Below, piece after piece: positions 16,537 to 26,401 of a stretch of 64,000 bases of DNA (within the stretch, counting starts at the first letter, position 1; every line of letters begins with the position of its first letter). A program made the position numbers and the translations under genes. This DNA is from G965222335 sp965222335. Lineage in GTDB: Bacteria > Pseudomonadota > Gammaproteobacteria > Pseudomonadales > Halieaceae. The stretch is taken from NCBI GenBank assembly GCA_965222335.1, contig OZ244944.1:248001-312000 (forward strand), in the 5' to 3' direction. The notes below the pieces were generated by a model. That model saw nothing but the letters and a program-made list of their open reading frames with translations. It ran no database searches and was not told the DNA's origin.

Positions 16537-19114
16537 CGGCAGTCAGTGGCCGCGCGAGGGTCACGCGGCTGCGGTCATACACGAAATCACCCGCGAGCTC
16601 GGCCGCCTCGTCGGTGAGGTTGTCCACAAACACCTCGGCGGTCCAGTCCACCGAGCTGACACCGGCGGTCACACCCAGCATGGCGTAGGAATCGAGCTTC
16701 TGCCGGTTGATCACGATGATGTCAGTGAAAGACTCGTCGGAGTAGGTCATGTGGGGCATCACGTGGGCAATCAGCCCGCTGTCCAGGTCCCACTCGTAGC
16801 GGGCGCGCAGGTTGGCCTGGAACTCGGGCGCAAACGCCAGGCTGTCACCCTCGCGCACGTCTTCAGTCGGCGTGAGGACTTCCGTGATCTCGGTATCCAG
16901 GAAGGAGAACGCACCGGTGACGGTAAGGCCTGGCAGGTTGCCTGGCGCCCAGATCACGTTACCCTCAAGGCCGGTGATCTCGGCGTTGGCGGCGTTGTCC
17001 GAGAAAAACAGGTTGGTGATGCTGGGGTCGAAAATCGTGGTCTGCAGGTTCTCCACGTCAATAAAGAACAGGCTACCGTTGAAGCGCAGTGACTGGTCCA
17101 GCAGGTCCAGCTTCCAGCCGAGCTCGTAGTTGAGCACGTCGTCCGTATCCAGGGCGAAGGGCACGGTGTAGTTACCCGGCCCCGGGGCACCGCCGGGACG
17201 ATTCAGCAGACCGGCGCGGAAACCCTCGGACACCGTGGCAAACCACAGCTGGTCCAGGTTGGGCCGCCAGGACAGGGAGACCTTCCCGATCACGCCATCC
17301 GTCTGCGCCGTATCCGGGGCATTCATCAGCGCCTGGGCGACCTGTGCCGGGGCCTCGTCGATATTGTCCTGGGTGTAGGTAATCTGTTGCGCGGGATCAC
17401 AGGTGCCACGGAAGGTAATCTGGCCATCGTCATTGTAGAGGTCGGAAATGTCGGTGCCGAAGGCGTTCACGTCTGGACCGGCGATATTACAGAATGAGGA
17501 GTTGGCACTACCTTCCAGGTCCACCTCGATATCGTACCAGCGCGCGCCCAGCGTCAGCGCCAACTCGTCCGTCAGGTCGTAGGTCGCCTCACCAAAGACA
17601 CCCATCTGCTCATCCGTCCGCAGCACATCGTTACGGAAAATCGTGCCCGCGGGGAAAGGCCCGGGGTCCGAGGTATACCCGGTCTGGAAGGGGAAATTCG
17701 GGGAGAAGCCCGTCTGCACGCCGAATCCATCGACCCGGGTCGAGCCCGGGTAAACGAAGTCGTTGCGCTCCGCCAGCTCGAGGTCGCTGTAGAACGCGCC
17801 CACCGTGGCTCGCAGTGCCTTGTCCTCGGGGGTATTGATACGAATTTCGTGGGTCTGCACCTCGGTTTCGGTGCTGCTGGTCACGTACAGGTTGGGCGGC
17901 TGGCAGGTGCCCGCCGGCGCGGCATCACCGGGATAGGATACCGAGCCGTCACAGATGTAATACGGCAGGTACTGGCCGACAAACAGGTAGTCGGAGTAGT
18001 CCACCACCTGGTCAGTGTCGCGGTCCGTGAACGCACCGGTGTAGAGCAACTCCAGCTGTCCCACGCGCCCCTCCAGGGTCCAGGCGGTGTTGTGGAAGTC
18101 GTCGGAAACGTTGCCGTCGGTAAAGCGCGTAATCTCGTAATCATCCAACTCGGGGTCGGAGGAAAATACGCCGTCGGAGTCGAGCTGCTGCTGCATATGC
18201 GAAAGCTGCAGGCTCCAGTCCTGATTGATCAGGTACAGGCCCGAGAGCCGGAAGCCGGAATAAGTGGTGTCGTTGTAATCGTCCTCGGCAATATTGCCGT
18301 TGTCGGCCTCGAGGAATGTCACCCCGCTCAGGTCAGAATTGGCCTGGAAGCCCTCGCGACGCGGGCTGACCGCTACGCCGTTGTCCCGCACGGTACCGGC
18401 GGGCCGGAAACGGGCGCTCTCGCTGGCATCCAGCGTGCCCTTCACGTTATCGATGTAGCCGCCCATGTTGTCGCTGTAGACCACCCCGCGCAGGGCAAGG
18501 TCATCGTTCACCGGGAAATTGAACATACCCTCGACATTGTTGCTCATCTCGCCGCCCTTGGTGAAAGAAGAGCCGGCCTTGACCTTACCGTAGACCTCGG
18601 TGAAGTCGGGCTTGTTGGTGATCAGGCGCACGGTGCCCGCCTGGGAGCTGGAACCGAACAGGGTACCCTGGGGGCCCGCCAGCACCTCCACACGGTTGAT
18701 ATCCGCGGCGTAGACGTCGAGGTTACGTCCCGGCTGCGCGAGGGGCTGCTCATCAAGGTAGAAGGCGACATTGGGCGACAGGCCCGCGACACCCGCGGTG
18801 GTCAGGTTCGGCGTCGTGGAGGCAATACCGCGGATATAAATGGTGTTCTGACCCGGTCCACTACCACCTGCGGTAACCCCGGGCAGCTGCACGAGGTAGT
18901 CTTCAAAATTGCCCACCCCCATCTGGTCCAGGTTGTCCTGGCCCAGGGCCTGCACACTGAGTGGAATGTCCTGGGTGCTGGCCGCGCGCTTGGTCGCCGT
19001 CACGATCACCTCTTCCAGCTGCGCCTGCGCGCCGCTGGCAATGGCGGTACCTGCAATGGCGGTGCAGACGGCCCGGCTCAGGGTCCGGGGGCGAAACGAA
19101 TTAAGACAAGACAT
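16511..19114 (-). CDS. TonB-dependent receptor
   Basis: 867 residues. Signal peptide ends near AQA (residue 31) and is followed by the TonB box EEVIVTATKR. Plug motifs: FEDYLVQLPGVTAGG, IYIRGIAS, INRVEVLAGPQGTLFGSSSQAGTVRLIT. The barrel ends VRVSYDF. This is the IroE/FyuA-like type common in oligotrophic bacteria; substrate cannot be read from sequence. AGG lies upstream of ATG 19114. It is the first gene of a probable operon with the sulfotransferase, which starts before or just after its stop codon. Confidence 0.92.
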   Translation of the reverse strand: MSCLNSFRPRTLSRAVCTAIAGTAIASGAQAQLEEVIVTATKRAASTQDIPLSVQALGQDNLDQMGVGNFEDYLVQLPGVTAGGSGPGQNTIYIRGIASTTPNLTTAGVAGLSPNVAFYLDEQPLAQPGRNLDVYAADINRVEVLAGPQGTLFGSSSQAGTVRLITNKPDFTEVYGKVKAGSSFTKGGEMSNNVEGMFNFPVNDDLALRGVVYSDNMGGYIDNVKGTLDASESARFRPAGTVRDNGVAVSPRREGFQANSDLSGVTFLEADNGNIAEDDYNDTTYSGFRLSGLYLINQDWSLQLSHMQQQLDSDGVFSSDPELDDYEITRFTDGNVSDDFHNTAWTLEGRVGQLELLYTGAFTDRDTDQVVDYSDYLFVGQYLPYYICDGSVSYPGDAAPAGTCQPPNLYVTSSTETEVQTHEIRINTPEDKALRATVGAFYSDLELAERNDFVYPGSTRVDGFGVQTGFSPNFPFQTGYTSDPGPFPAGTIFRNDVLRTDEQMGVFGEATYDLTDELALTLGARWYDIEVDLEGSANSSFCNIAGPDVNAFGTDISDLYNDDGQITFRGTCDPAQQITYTQDNIDEAPAQVAQALMNAPDTAQTDGVIGKVSLSWRPNLDQLWFATVSEGFRAGLLNRPGGAPGPGNYTVPFALDTDDVLNYELGWKLDLLDQSLRFNGSLFFIDVENLQTTIFDPSITNLFFSDNAANAEITGLEGNVIWAPGNLPGLTVTGAFSFLDTEITEVLTPTEDVREGDSLAFAPEFQANLRARYEWDLDSGLIAHVMPHMTYSDESFTDIIVINRQKLDSYAMLGVTAGVSSVDWTAEVFVDNLTDEAAELAGDFVYDRSRVTLARPLTAGVRVSYDF

Positions 19115-19426
19115 AGGTCAACCTTTTGTTGCTTTGTGAACAAACACCCGGAGACGGCAATGAATTGCGGTCAAGTTATCAACTTCGGGTTTTTTAGTGC
19201 TACCAATCATTATAGTCCAAAGTAATTTGCTGATACCAGCCTCAGCAGCAATAGATATATTTTTATTTAATATTAAGCGCTTAGCATACTTTCGCAGAAA
19301 TCACTTAAGATAGACTCACGTAATACCGCTTCTGGTCAATTTTAATCAGTCCGGGCTCGGGTATACTCCGGACGGGGTTTACAGCCCGCGTAACCCGACA
19401 GCCCAGAGATAAAGGATGCCCTGATA
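19115..19426. other. AT-rich divergent promoter region between TonB receptor and BCCT transporter
   Basis: 312 bases without a gene, clearly AT-richer than the surroundings (notably 19195-19310). It must hold promoters for both flanking genes. A good -10 box TATACT (19362-19367) points to the BCCT gene, without a convincing -35. No clear operator seen. Confidence 0.5.
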
Positions 19427-21403
19427 ATGGCGAATGAGACCGGCAAAAAACCTCGCTTCCTTGTTGACCAGGCCGTCTTCTGGCCGTCCACGGGCCTGCT
19501 CCTTCTCCTGGTGCTGGTGACCGCGGTTGCTCCCAAGGCCAGCGGCGAGTTTTTCCAGGGCCTACAGAGCGCCATCGTGCACTACGCGAGCTGGTATTAC
19601 GTGCTGGTGGTGGCAATTATCCTGCTCACCGTGCTCTTTCTGTGTATTTCGCGCTTCGGCGACATCAAACTGGGGCCGGACCACTCTACCCCCGATTACA
19701 GCTTTATTTCCTGGTTTGCCATGCTGTTCGCTGCGGGAATGGGTATCGGCTTGATGTTTTTCGGGGTCGCCGAGCCCGTGATGCACTACCTGCAACCGCC
19801 CCACGGCGAGGGTGGCGGGATCGCGGCGGCCTCACAGGCCATGAAGCTGACCTTCTTCCACTGGGGCCTCCACGCCTGGTCGATCTATGCCATCGTTGCC
19901 CTGGTCCTCGCCTACTTCGCCTTTCGCCACAGCCTGCCCCTGACCCTGCGCTCCGCCTTCTACCCGATCATCGGGGAAAAGATCTACGGCCCCGCCGGCG
20001 CCACCGTGGACGTGTTCGCCGTGGTCTGTACGACCTGTGGCGTGGCCACCAGCCTCGGACTGGGCGTGCTGCAGATTAACAGCGGCCTCAGCTACCTGAT
20101 TGGCATTCCGGAAACACCCGGCATGCAGGTGCTGCTGATCGTGGTCACCATGGCCATGGCCACCGTCTCCGTGGTGATGGGCCTCGACGCCGGGATCAAG
20201 CGGCTGTCCGAGCTGAACATCGCGCTGGCGATCGCGCTACTGATCGGCGTACTCCTGGCCGGCCCGACCATCGTGCTGCTGCAGGACACCATTGAAAATC
20301 TCGGCACCTACATTGCCGACGTGATCCCCGATACCTTCAATCTGTACGCCTACGACCCCACCGACTGGCTGGGGGGCTGGACCATCTTCTACTGGGGCTG
20401 GTGGCTGTCCTGGTCGCCCTTCGTCGGCCTGTTCATCGCACGCATCTCGCGCGGCCGGACCATTCGCGAGTTCGTTTTGGGGGCGATGCTGGTCCCCTGC
20501 GGTTTCACCCTGCTGTGGATGGGGGTGTTCGGCAACAGTGCCATCGATATCATTCTCAACGGGGGAGAAGCGGCCTTTGGCGCGGCGGTGGAGCAGAACA
20601 ATGCGGTCGCCCTGTTCCGATTTTTTGAGTTCCTCCCCCTGTCCAAAGTGCTTTCGGGCATTGCCGTATTGATGGTCGTGGTGTTCTTCGTCACCTCGGC
20701 CGATTCCGGCGCCATGGTGCTGAATATGCTGTCAGCCAATGGGCGTGACGACACCCCCGCGCTGCAACGGGTGTTCTGGACTTTCATGGTGGGCTTTATC
20801 GCCATTGCACTGTTGCTGGCCGGGGGGCTGTCCTCGCTGCAGACCGCGGCGATCGCCAGCGCCCTGCCCTTCTCCGTGGCCCTGCTGGGTGCCATCTGGG
20901 GCTTTGCTCGGGCATTGCATATTGACGTAACGAAGCGCGATACCAACTTCGTGTCGCCACTGATCTCCAACCCCGGGGACTGGCGTACACGCCTGAACAA
21001 CCTGCTCTACTACCCCGGTGATGCGCCCGTGCACAAATTCATGCGCGAGACGATCCTGCCGGGACTGAAAGAGTTCGCGGGTGAACTGAGGGAGCATGAC
21101 CTGGAGAGCCAGGTGTTTAACGATATCGGCAGTCGTGGCGCCGTGCGTCTCGAGGTCTACCACGGTGAGGAGACCGATTTCGTCTATGAAGTCCGCTGCC
21201 GTGCCCACCCACGACCCTCGGACGCGATAGCTGGCAAACCGCTGGAGGAGATGTCGGACGAAGAAAAGTTCTACCGCGCCGAGGTCCACCTCGCCGAGGG
21301 CGGTCAGGACTACTGTGTCATGGGCTGGTCCCGCAACCAGATCACCCACGATGTGCTGGGCCAGTACGAGAAGCACCTGCACTTCCTGCACAGCATGCGC
21401 TGA
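19427..21403 (+). CDS. BCCT family choline/glycine betaine transporter
   Basis: 658 residues, 12 transmembrane helices. Family motifs: GMGIGLMFFGVAEP in helix 3 and the aromatic betaine box region IFYWGWWLSWSPFVGLFIARISRGR, with RTIREF after it. The long cytoplasmic C-terminus (about 520-658) resembles that of BetT-type choline carriers. It imports quaternary ammonium osmolytes by proton or sodium symport. ATG 19427 follows AAAGGA by 10 bases. No bet genes flank it; the only osmolyte-linked neighbour in the window is the orphan ectC at 39 kb. Confidence 0.92.
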   Translation: MANETGKKPRFLVDQAVFWPSTGLLLLLVLVTAVAPKASGEFFQGLQSAIVHYASWYYVLVVAIILLTVLFLCISRFGDIKLGPDHSTPDYSFISWFAMLFAAGMGIGLMFFGVAEPVMHYLQPPHGEGGGIAAASQAMKLTFFHWGLHAWSIYAIVALVLAYFAFRHSLPLTLRSAFYPIIGEKIYGPAGATVDVFAVVCTTCGVATSLGLGVLQINSGLSYLIGIPETPGMQVLLIVVTMAMATVSVVMGLDAGIKRLSELNIALAIALLIGVLLAGPTIVLLQDTIENLGTYIADVIPDTFNLYAYDPTDWLGGWTIFYWGWWLSWSPFVGLFIARISRGRTIREFVLGAMLVPCGFTLLWMGVFGNSAIDIILNGGEAAFGAAVEQNNAVALFRFFEFLPLSKVLSGIAVLMVVVFFVTSADSGAMVLNMLSANGRDDTPALQRVFWTFMVGFIAIALLLAGGLSSLQTAAIASALPFSVALLGAIWGFARALHIDVTKRDTNFVSPLISNPGDWRTRLNNLLYYPGDAPVHKFMRETILPGLKEFAGELREHDLESQVFNDIGSRGAVRLEVYHGEETDFVYEVRCRAHPRPSDAIAGKPLEEMSDEEKFYRAEVHLAEGGQDYCVMGWSRNQITHDVLGQYEKHLHFLHSMR

Positions 21404-21411
21404 GCCACGAC

Positions 21412-21427
21412 GCCCCGGCAGCGGGGC
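21412..21427. terminator. hairpin between convergent BCCT and oxidase genes
   Basis: GCCCCG (21412-21417) / CGGGGC (21422-21427) with a GCAG loop sits between two convergent stop codons only 25 bases apart. The T-run on the plus strand is weak (CTTAGAATATTTT), so termination strength is uncertain. Confidence 0.4.
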
Positions 21428-21428
21428 C

Positions 21429-22793
21429 TTAGAATATTTTCCCCGGGTTCAGCAGCCGCTGCGGGTCGAGGGCTTTCTTCAGCGTTTTCATCAGCGCGAT
21501 TTCAGCCGGGGAACGGGACATGGGGAGGAACTCCCGCTTCTCCAGGCCGATGCCGTGCTCGGCGGATATGGAACCATTCACCGCCGCCAGGCGCTCATAG
21601 ACAATACACTCCACCGCGTGCCTGTCGTGGGCAGGCCCCACCCCGAGATGAATATTGCCATCCCCGAGATGACCGAAGGCAACCAGGCGCGCCTCGGGAA
21701 AGCGCTCTGCCAGCGTTTTTTCGACGTCGCTGACATAGGCCTCCATGGCACGAATCGGCAGGCTGACATCGAATACCGCAACAGGGCCCAGGTCGTGGAT
21801 CAGGGTTTCGACATCGTCGCGCATCTCCCACAGCTGCGCCGCCTGCTGGCCCGACTGCGCAATCACCGCATCCGCGACCAGTCCCTCCTCCAGCAACTGT
21901 CCCAGCACAGCGGTGAACAGCTGCTCCTCGCGCGCATCGTCCGCACCCTCGGATTCCAGCAACACATAGTAGGGATGGTCGGGGGGTAGAAAGAGGGGGT
22001 GCTTGCCGCTTTCTACTGTCAGGTAGTGATAGTGGTTGCGCCACATCACTTCGAACGCGCTTAGCTTGCCTTCAAACTCCGCACCAAGCCGGCGCAGCAA
22101 AGTGGCCACATCGGTGAAAGCGTCGAGGGCTACCAGAGCCGTCTTCACCGTGCGCGGCCGCGGCCGCAGGCGCAATACCGCGCGGGTGACCAGACCCAGG
22201 GTACCCTCGGTACCGATGAACAACTGCTTGAGGTCGTAGCCCGCATTGTTCTTGAGCATTTCATTCATCGAGGTGATCACCGTGCCGTCCGCCAGCACCG
22301 CTTCCAGGCCCAGCACCTGCTCGCGCATCATGCCGTAGCGGACCACGCTGTTACCGCCGGCGTTGGTGGCTATCATGCCGCCAATGCTGGCACTGCCCCG
22401 GGCACCCAGATCCACTGCGAGCAGCAAGCCCGCCTCCGCAGCGGAATCCTGCACCTGCTGCAGAATTGCGCCAGCCTGCACGGTCACGGTGCCCGCCTCC
22501 GCGTCGAGTGCCTCGATTGCGCGCATGCGCTCCAGGGAAATCGCAATGTCCTCGGGTGAACAGGTAGTGCCGTTCACCAGCCCGGTGAGACCACCCCAGG
22601 GCACCACGGTCTGGGCGTTGGCATGGCACAACGCCATGACCTGCGACAGCTCCTCCGTGCTCCCCGGGCGCACAATCGCCCTCGCGGGGCAGCTACCTGC
22701 GCCCCAGCTGTAATTCGGTCGCGCGGCGACGTCTGCGCCCGTAAGCACGCCTTTGGCGCCGACGATCTCTTTCACAGATTGCACGATGTCCAT
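21429..22793 (-). CDS. FAD-linked 2-hydroxyacid oxidase/dehydrogenase (GlcD/D-2HGDH family)
   Basis: 454 residues. PCMH-type FAD domain: VVPWGGLTGLVNGT and GSASIGGMIATNAGGNSVVRYG with NNAGYDLKQLFIGTEGTLGLVT. C-terminal FAD-oxidase domain has the metal-site motifs GHLGDGNIHLG and SAEHGIGLEKRE and ends DPQRLLNPGKIF. It oxidises a D-2-hydroxyacid (lactate, 2-hydroxyglutarate or similar) to the keto acid, passing electrons to quinone or cytochrome. I prefer ATG 22793 over GTG 22805 because of spacing. There is no Fe-S partner subunit (GlcF) beside it. Confidence 0.88.
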   Translation of the reverse strand: MDIVQSVKEIVGAKGVLTGADVAARPNYSWGAGSCPARAIVRPGSTEELSQVMALCHANAQTVVPWGGLTGLVNGTTCSPEDIAISLERMRAIEALDAEAGTVTVQAGAILQQVQDSAAEAGLLLAVDLGARGSASIGGMIATNAGGNSVVRYGMMREQVLGLEAVLADGTVITSMNEMLKNNAGYDLKQLFIGTEGTLGLVTRAVLRLRPRPRTVKTALVALDAFTDVATLLRRLGAEFEGKLSAFEVMWRNHYHYLTVESGKHPLFLPPDHPYYVLLESEGADDAREEQLFTAVLGQLLEEGLVADAVIAQSGQQAAQLWEMRDDVETLIHDLGPVAVFDVSLPIRAMEAYVSDVEKTLAERFPEARLVAFGHLGDGNIHLGVGPAHDRHAVECIVYERLAAVNGSISAEHGIGLEKREFLPMSRSPAEIALMKTLKKALDPQRLLNPGKIF

Positions 22794-22885
22794 CACTACA
22801 CCCACTCACCCTTGCTCACAGGATCGCTGCCAGGATGCTTCGGGCAGGACGTGTCCGTTTTCAGCCTTGGCAGGGCGTTATCGAA

Positions 22886-23368
22886 TCAGCCAGCCGGTGA
22901 GTAGGCACTGCACCAGCCCGTGCCCTTGACACGCCGGCCCTGGAACAGCGGGCACCCACCCCACTCGGCATCCCCGCCCTGGTAGAGCGCGCAGTTGGTA
23001 CATTGCTGTCCGGCGGCATAGCGGGTATCTGGCCCGGCACTGAGAGTGGACGCATCATGCACGTACGCCAGCTGCTGGGCCTGGGCACTGTTTTCGTCCA
23101 GCTTTGGCAGGCTGCCGCTGTCCGTCGCGGAGCTGCTGCCAGCCTCCGCAGCCACCTCCTGCTGTGGCGGCTGTTCCGCGGCCGGCGAAGGTTCCGGTGC
23201 GGATTCCACGGGAGATGGTTTCGGCTTTGGCGCGGGCGGCGTTAGTTCCGGCTTCGGTGGCGGGTCGTCACTCCCACAGCCGACCAGGGTGAGCGCGGCA
23301 GTGCCACCCCCGATCAGGGCAAGGGCGCGACGGCGACTGTAGGTGCGTTGCTCGTTCTGCTTGGTCAT
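22886..23368 (-). CDS. High-potential iron-sulfur protein (HiPIP) with Tat/lipoprotein-like signal
   Basis: 160 residues. C-terminal 60 residues carry the HiPIP four-Cys pattern: CTNC, GGCPLF and GWCSAYSPAG, binding one [4Fe-4S]. The N-terminus has SRRRAL followed by a hydrophobic stretch, which fits a Tat signal for a folded, cofactor-loaded protein, and LTLVGCG looks like a lipobox at its end. A 50-residue Pro/Ala/Glu linker would tether the domain away from a membrane. HiPIPs shuttle electrons from cytochrome bc1 to oxidases or reaction centres. Lipid attachment is inference. Confidence 0.88.
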   Translation of the reverse strand: MTKQNEQRTYSRRRALALIGGGTAALTLVGCGSDDPPPKPELTPPAPKPKPSPVESAPEPSPAAEQPPQQEVAAEAGSSSATDSGSLPKLDENSAQAQQLAYVHDASTLSAGPDTRYAAGQQCTNCALYQGGDAEWGGCPLFQGRRVKGTGWCSAYSPAG

Positions 23369-23456
23369 GGCTCACCTCCAAAAATGCTGCGGTTCGATTG
23401 GCTAATGCTCGGCGGACAGTATAGACAAACTCCTCCACAGCGACAGGCCGGCGCAG

Positions 23457-24353
23457 TCAATCCTTGCCGCCCTCCCCCGCGAGCCACTCCTCGTAGAAGT
23501 CCGGCATGTCACTGGATACCCGTGCGCTGAACCGGGGCTCGCGCTTCTCGGTGAAGGCACGCACGCCCTCCTTGCCATCTCCCTTGCTCACGTGCCACAT
23601 GGCCAGGGATTCAATCCGGTGGGCCTGCAACGGTCCGTCGCAGGCCGCGTTGCGATAGAGCATCTGCCGGGCCAGCGCGGTCGCCACCGCAGAGCGACGC
23701 GCCAGGGGGCGAGCTATGGCATAGGCCGCTTCAAGCAGGTCGCCGGGCGGGTGCAGGGACTTCACCAGGCCGCCGCGCATGGCCTCCTCGGCAGCAAAGA
23801 CCTCGGCGCTGTAGACCCACTCCAGGGCCTGGGCGATGCCGACAATACGCGGCAGGAACCAGGTGGAACAGGCTTCTGGCACGATACCCAGGCGGCCGAA
23901 GACAAAGCCCATCCTGGCATTATCCGCCGCGAGGCGGATATCCATCGCCAGGGTCATGGTAAGGCCGATACCCACCGCGGGACCATTGATCGCCGCGATC
24001 ACCGGTTTCTTGCACTCGTAGATCGCCAGGGTCACCCGGCCACCAGTGTCCCGCACGCCCTCGATGATGGCCGGATCGTCGAGCCTCTCGTACATGTCCT
24101 GCAGGGTCGGCTGCTGGCTCTCATCCAGGCCAAATACATTACCGGCACTGGACAGGTCCATACCGGCGCAGAAGGCACGGCCATCACCGGTGACGACAAT
24201 CGCACCCACCTCGTCATCCTCGCTGGCGCGGGTGAAGGCATCCACCAGCTCATTGGCCATGGTCACGGTGAAGGCATTGAGTTTGTCGGGCCGTGACAGG
24301 GTCAGGGTCAGGACGCGATCCCTGACGTCGTATTGGAGCGTGCTGTAGTTCAT
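23457..24353 (-). CDS. Enoyl-CoA hydratase/isomerase family protein
   Basis: 298 residues, crotonase fold. GRAFCAGMDLSS forms the oxyanion hole with INGPAVGIGLTMTLAMDIRLA, and the catalytic Glu is in GIVPEACSTW. Probably hydrates or isomerises an acyl-CoA in fatty acid or aromatic degradation; the C-terminal half diverges enough that the substrate is unclear. ATG 24353 follows AGAGGA; 18 further residues to 24407 are unlike the family. Stands alone between HiPIP and a TonB receptor. Confidence 0.9.
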   Translation of the reverse strand: MNYSTLQYDVRDRVLTLTLSRPDKLNAFTVTMANELVDAFTRASEDDEVGAIVVTGDGRAFCAGMDLSSAGNVFGLDESQQPTLQDMYERLDDPAIIEGVRDTGGRVTLAIYECKKPVIAAINGPAVGIGLTMTLAMDIRLAADNARMGFVFGRLGIVPEACSTWFLPRIVGIAQALEWVYSAEVFAAEEAMRGGLVKSLHPPGDLLEAAYAIARPLARRSAVATALARQMLYRNAACDGPLQAHRIESLAMWHVSKGDGKEGVRAFTEKREPRFSARVSSDMPDFYEEWLAGEGGKD

Positions 24354-24505
24354 ATATTCCTCTTCAGTCTGGTGAGCGCAGCGCGGTTTACAGGTTGTCT
24401 GCTGCACGATACCAGATGGGCGGGGACCAGGCTCGCCTCAGCTCCCTGGAGTCTGCAGGCGTTGCTTCACCCACGCAGACAGCCACGCTGCCGAAGAATT
24501 CACCC

Positions 24506-26401
24506 TTAACTTCCGAGACGCAGCGTTACCGCGAGCCGCAAATTTCGCCCTGGGGCGGGGAAGCCCACGGCGGTCTGGTAGCCCTCGTCCGTGAGGTTGT
24601 CCACGGCTAGCTCTAGCAGCAGCGCGTCCATCGGCTCCCAGCCAAGGCGCCAGTCGAGCCGGTAGAAGGGCTTAAGGGAGGTAATCACTGTCTGGCCTGT
24701 ATCCAGAGAAGACGCCGGGACCCTATCGGTCCACTCATAGTCCAGCCCGGTTTGCCAGCGGTCGCTAAGGCGCCAGCCAAACCAGGCGCCCGCCTGCCAC
24801 TGCGGTCGGCCAAGCAGGGTCGCGTCCTCGCCAATCACGTCAATGTCGGTGTAGGTGGCATGCGCCGCCAACGTCATCGCCCGGGAGGGCTGCCATTCCA
24901 GCTGCCATTCGCTACCTCGGGTTTCCACCTCACCACGATTGACGTTGGTAAATGCCTGCGCATCGAAGTCGACAAGGTCGCGATAGCGATTGAAGAATAC
25001 AGAGGCGCTGATAGCGACCGCAGGAGACGGCTGCCATTGCAAGCCAGTGTCCCAGCCACGGGCGGTTTCCGGCTGCAATGCAGGGTTACCCACCAGCGCG
25101 TGCCCCAGGGCGAAAAAACTGGGCAGCTTGAAGCCCTCCCCCCAATTGGCCGCCAGCTGCAAGGACGGTGACAACTGGTAGCTGGCACCCAGGCGCAGGG
25201 TGGTCTTGCTGTCAAAGTCGTCCGGATCGTCGCCACGGGCACTGGCCTGCAGCAGCAATTGCGGCAGCGGCTGTGCGTGCAGGTCGATGAAGACACCGGT
25301 CGTCTCCCGGGAAAGGCGGTAATCCGTGGGCAGTGGCGCGCCGAAGTCGAGGAATCCGGTACTCACACCCGACTCGTCCCGATAATCAGCACCCACCCCG
25401 ATCTGATAGTCGCTAGATAGACTCAGGGTGTTGAGCCAGATTAGCTGTGTACGCTCAAAATCGGTCTCGCTCCCGTTTGGCGGCACCGCGGTATAGGGTG
25501 CCACCCCGGGAGAGTAAAAGGTTTCCCGATGATCAAAGTGGCTGGCGGTCACGCGACTGTGCCAGGTGTCAGTTAGCTCGGCGTCCCAGGTCAGCCCTGC
25601 TGTGACATCGGTGTAATCGCTGCGATCGAGCTCGTCGCCAAGCGCAAGCTTCGGACCCCCGCTTTGCTCCGGAAAACTGCTGCGCTCGCCAGCCAGATAG
25701 AGCACCTGGGCGCTCAGGCGGTGGCCGTCGCCGGGCTGCCAGTGCTGGTGAAGATTGGCGGTATTCACTTCCCGGCTGCTGCCGCGCACGAGGTCGCCAT
25801 CCTCGCGCTTGCCCAGGGTAAGGCTCGCGCCCTGGTCCTGCCCGCCAAACCCACCTGCAATCCGGTAGTCGTGATAGCCATCCTCGCCCAGTTCCACACG
25901 CAGGGACGGTCGCGAGCTCTCGTTCGGATCGTGGGTAATCAGGTTGATTACGCCCGCCAGCGCATCTGAGCCGTACACCGCGGACTGTGGCCCTCTCACT
26001 ACCTCGATGCGTGACACGCTGGTGCTGCTGAGATTTCCCACGTCATAACTACCACCGCGGGAGTTGGTCGGATCGTTAAGCGGGATTCCGTCCAGCAGGA
26101 CCTGGGTGAAGTTGGGCTCACCGCCGCGTACAGACACCGCCGTCAGTCCGCCGCTGCCGCCCTGCCGCTCTATCAGGAGCCCCGGCACCATACGCAGGAC
26201 GTCGCCCAGCTGTCGCTTGTTCAGTTGTCGCAGGCGGCGTTCGTCGAGTACCGTGATGGATGCGGTGAAGTCCCCGAGCGCCAACGGCGTGTAGCTTCCG
26301 GTTACCACCACCGATTCCAGCTCCCGTTCAATGTCCCGGGCCTGGGTCGATGCGGTCAGCACCAGGCTGACCGCCAGGCCGAGGGCACTCGGGAACTTCA
26401 T
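24506..26401 (-). CDS. TonB-dependent receptor, BtuB-like
   Basis: 631 residues. Signal peptide (FPSALGLAVSLVLTASTQA), TonB box ESVVVTGSYTP, plug with VSVRGGEPNFTQVLLDGIPLND and VSRIEVVRGPQSAVYGSDALAGVINLIT, barrel ending LRLAVTLRLGS. Length and plug sequence resemble BtuB-type vitamin B12 receptors, but related receptors carry other ligands. No cobalamin riboswitch elements are visible upstream, and no btu genes are near, so B12 transport is only a possibility. ATG 26401 is preceded by GAGAAG. Confidence 0.85.
   Translation of the reverse strand: MKFPSALGLAVSLVLTASTQARDIERELESVVVTGSYTPLALGDFTASITVLDERRLRQLNKRQLGDVLRMVPGLLIERQGGSGGLTAVSVRGGEPNFTQVLLDGIPLNDPTNSRGGSYDVGNLSSTSVSRIEVVRGPQSAVYGSDALAGVINLITHDPNESSRPSLRVELGEDGYHDYRIAGGFGGQDQGASLTLGKREDGDLVRGSSREVNTANLHQHWQPGDGHRLSAQVLYLAGERSSFPEQSGGPKLALGDELDRSDYTDVTAGLTWDAELTDTWHSRVTASHFDHRETFYSPGVAPYTAVPPNGSETDFERTQLIWLNTLSLSSDYQIGVGADYRDESGVSTGFLDFGAPLPTDYRLSRETTGVFIDLHAQPLPQLLLQASARGDDPDDFDSKTTLRLGASYQLSPSLQLAANWGEGFKLPSFFALGHALVGNPALQPETARGWDTGLQWQPSPAVAISASVFFNRYRDLVDFDAQAFTNVNRGEVETRGSEWQLEWQPSRAMTLAAHATYTDIDVIGEDATLLGRPQWQAGAWFGWRLSDRWQTGLDYEWTDRVPASSLDTGQTVITSLKPFYRLDWRLGWEPMDALLLELAVDNLTDEGYQTAVGFPAPGRNLRLAVTLRLGS

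Noticed and set aside
17849..19225. 458-codon plus-strand frame over the TonB receptor
   Set aside because: Antisense to a clear TonB receptor; long only because high GC removes stops.
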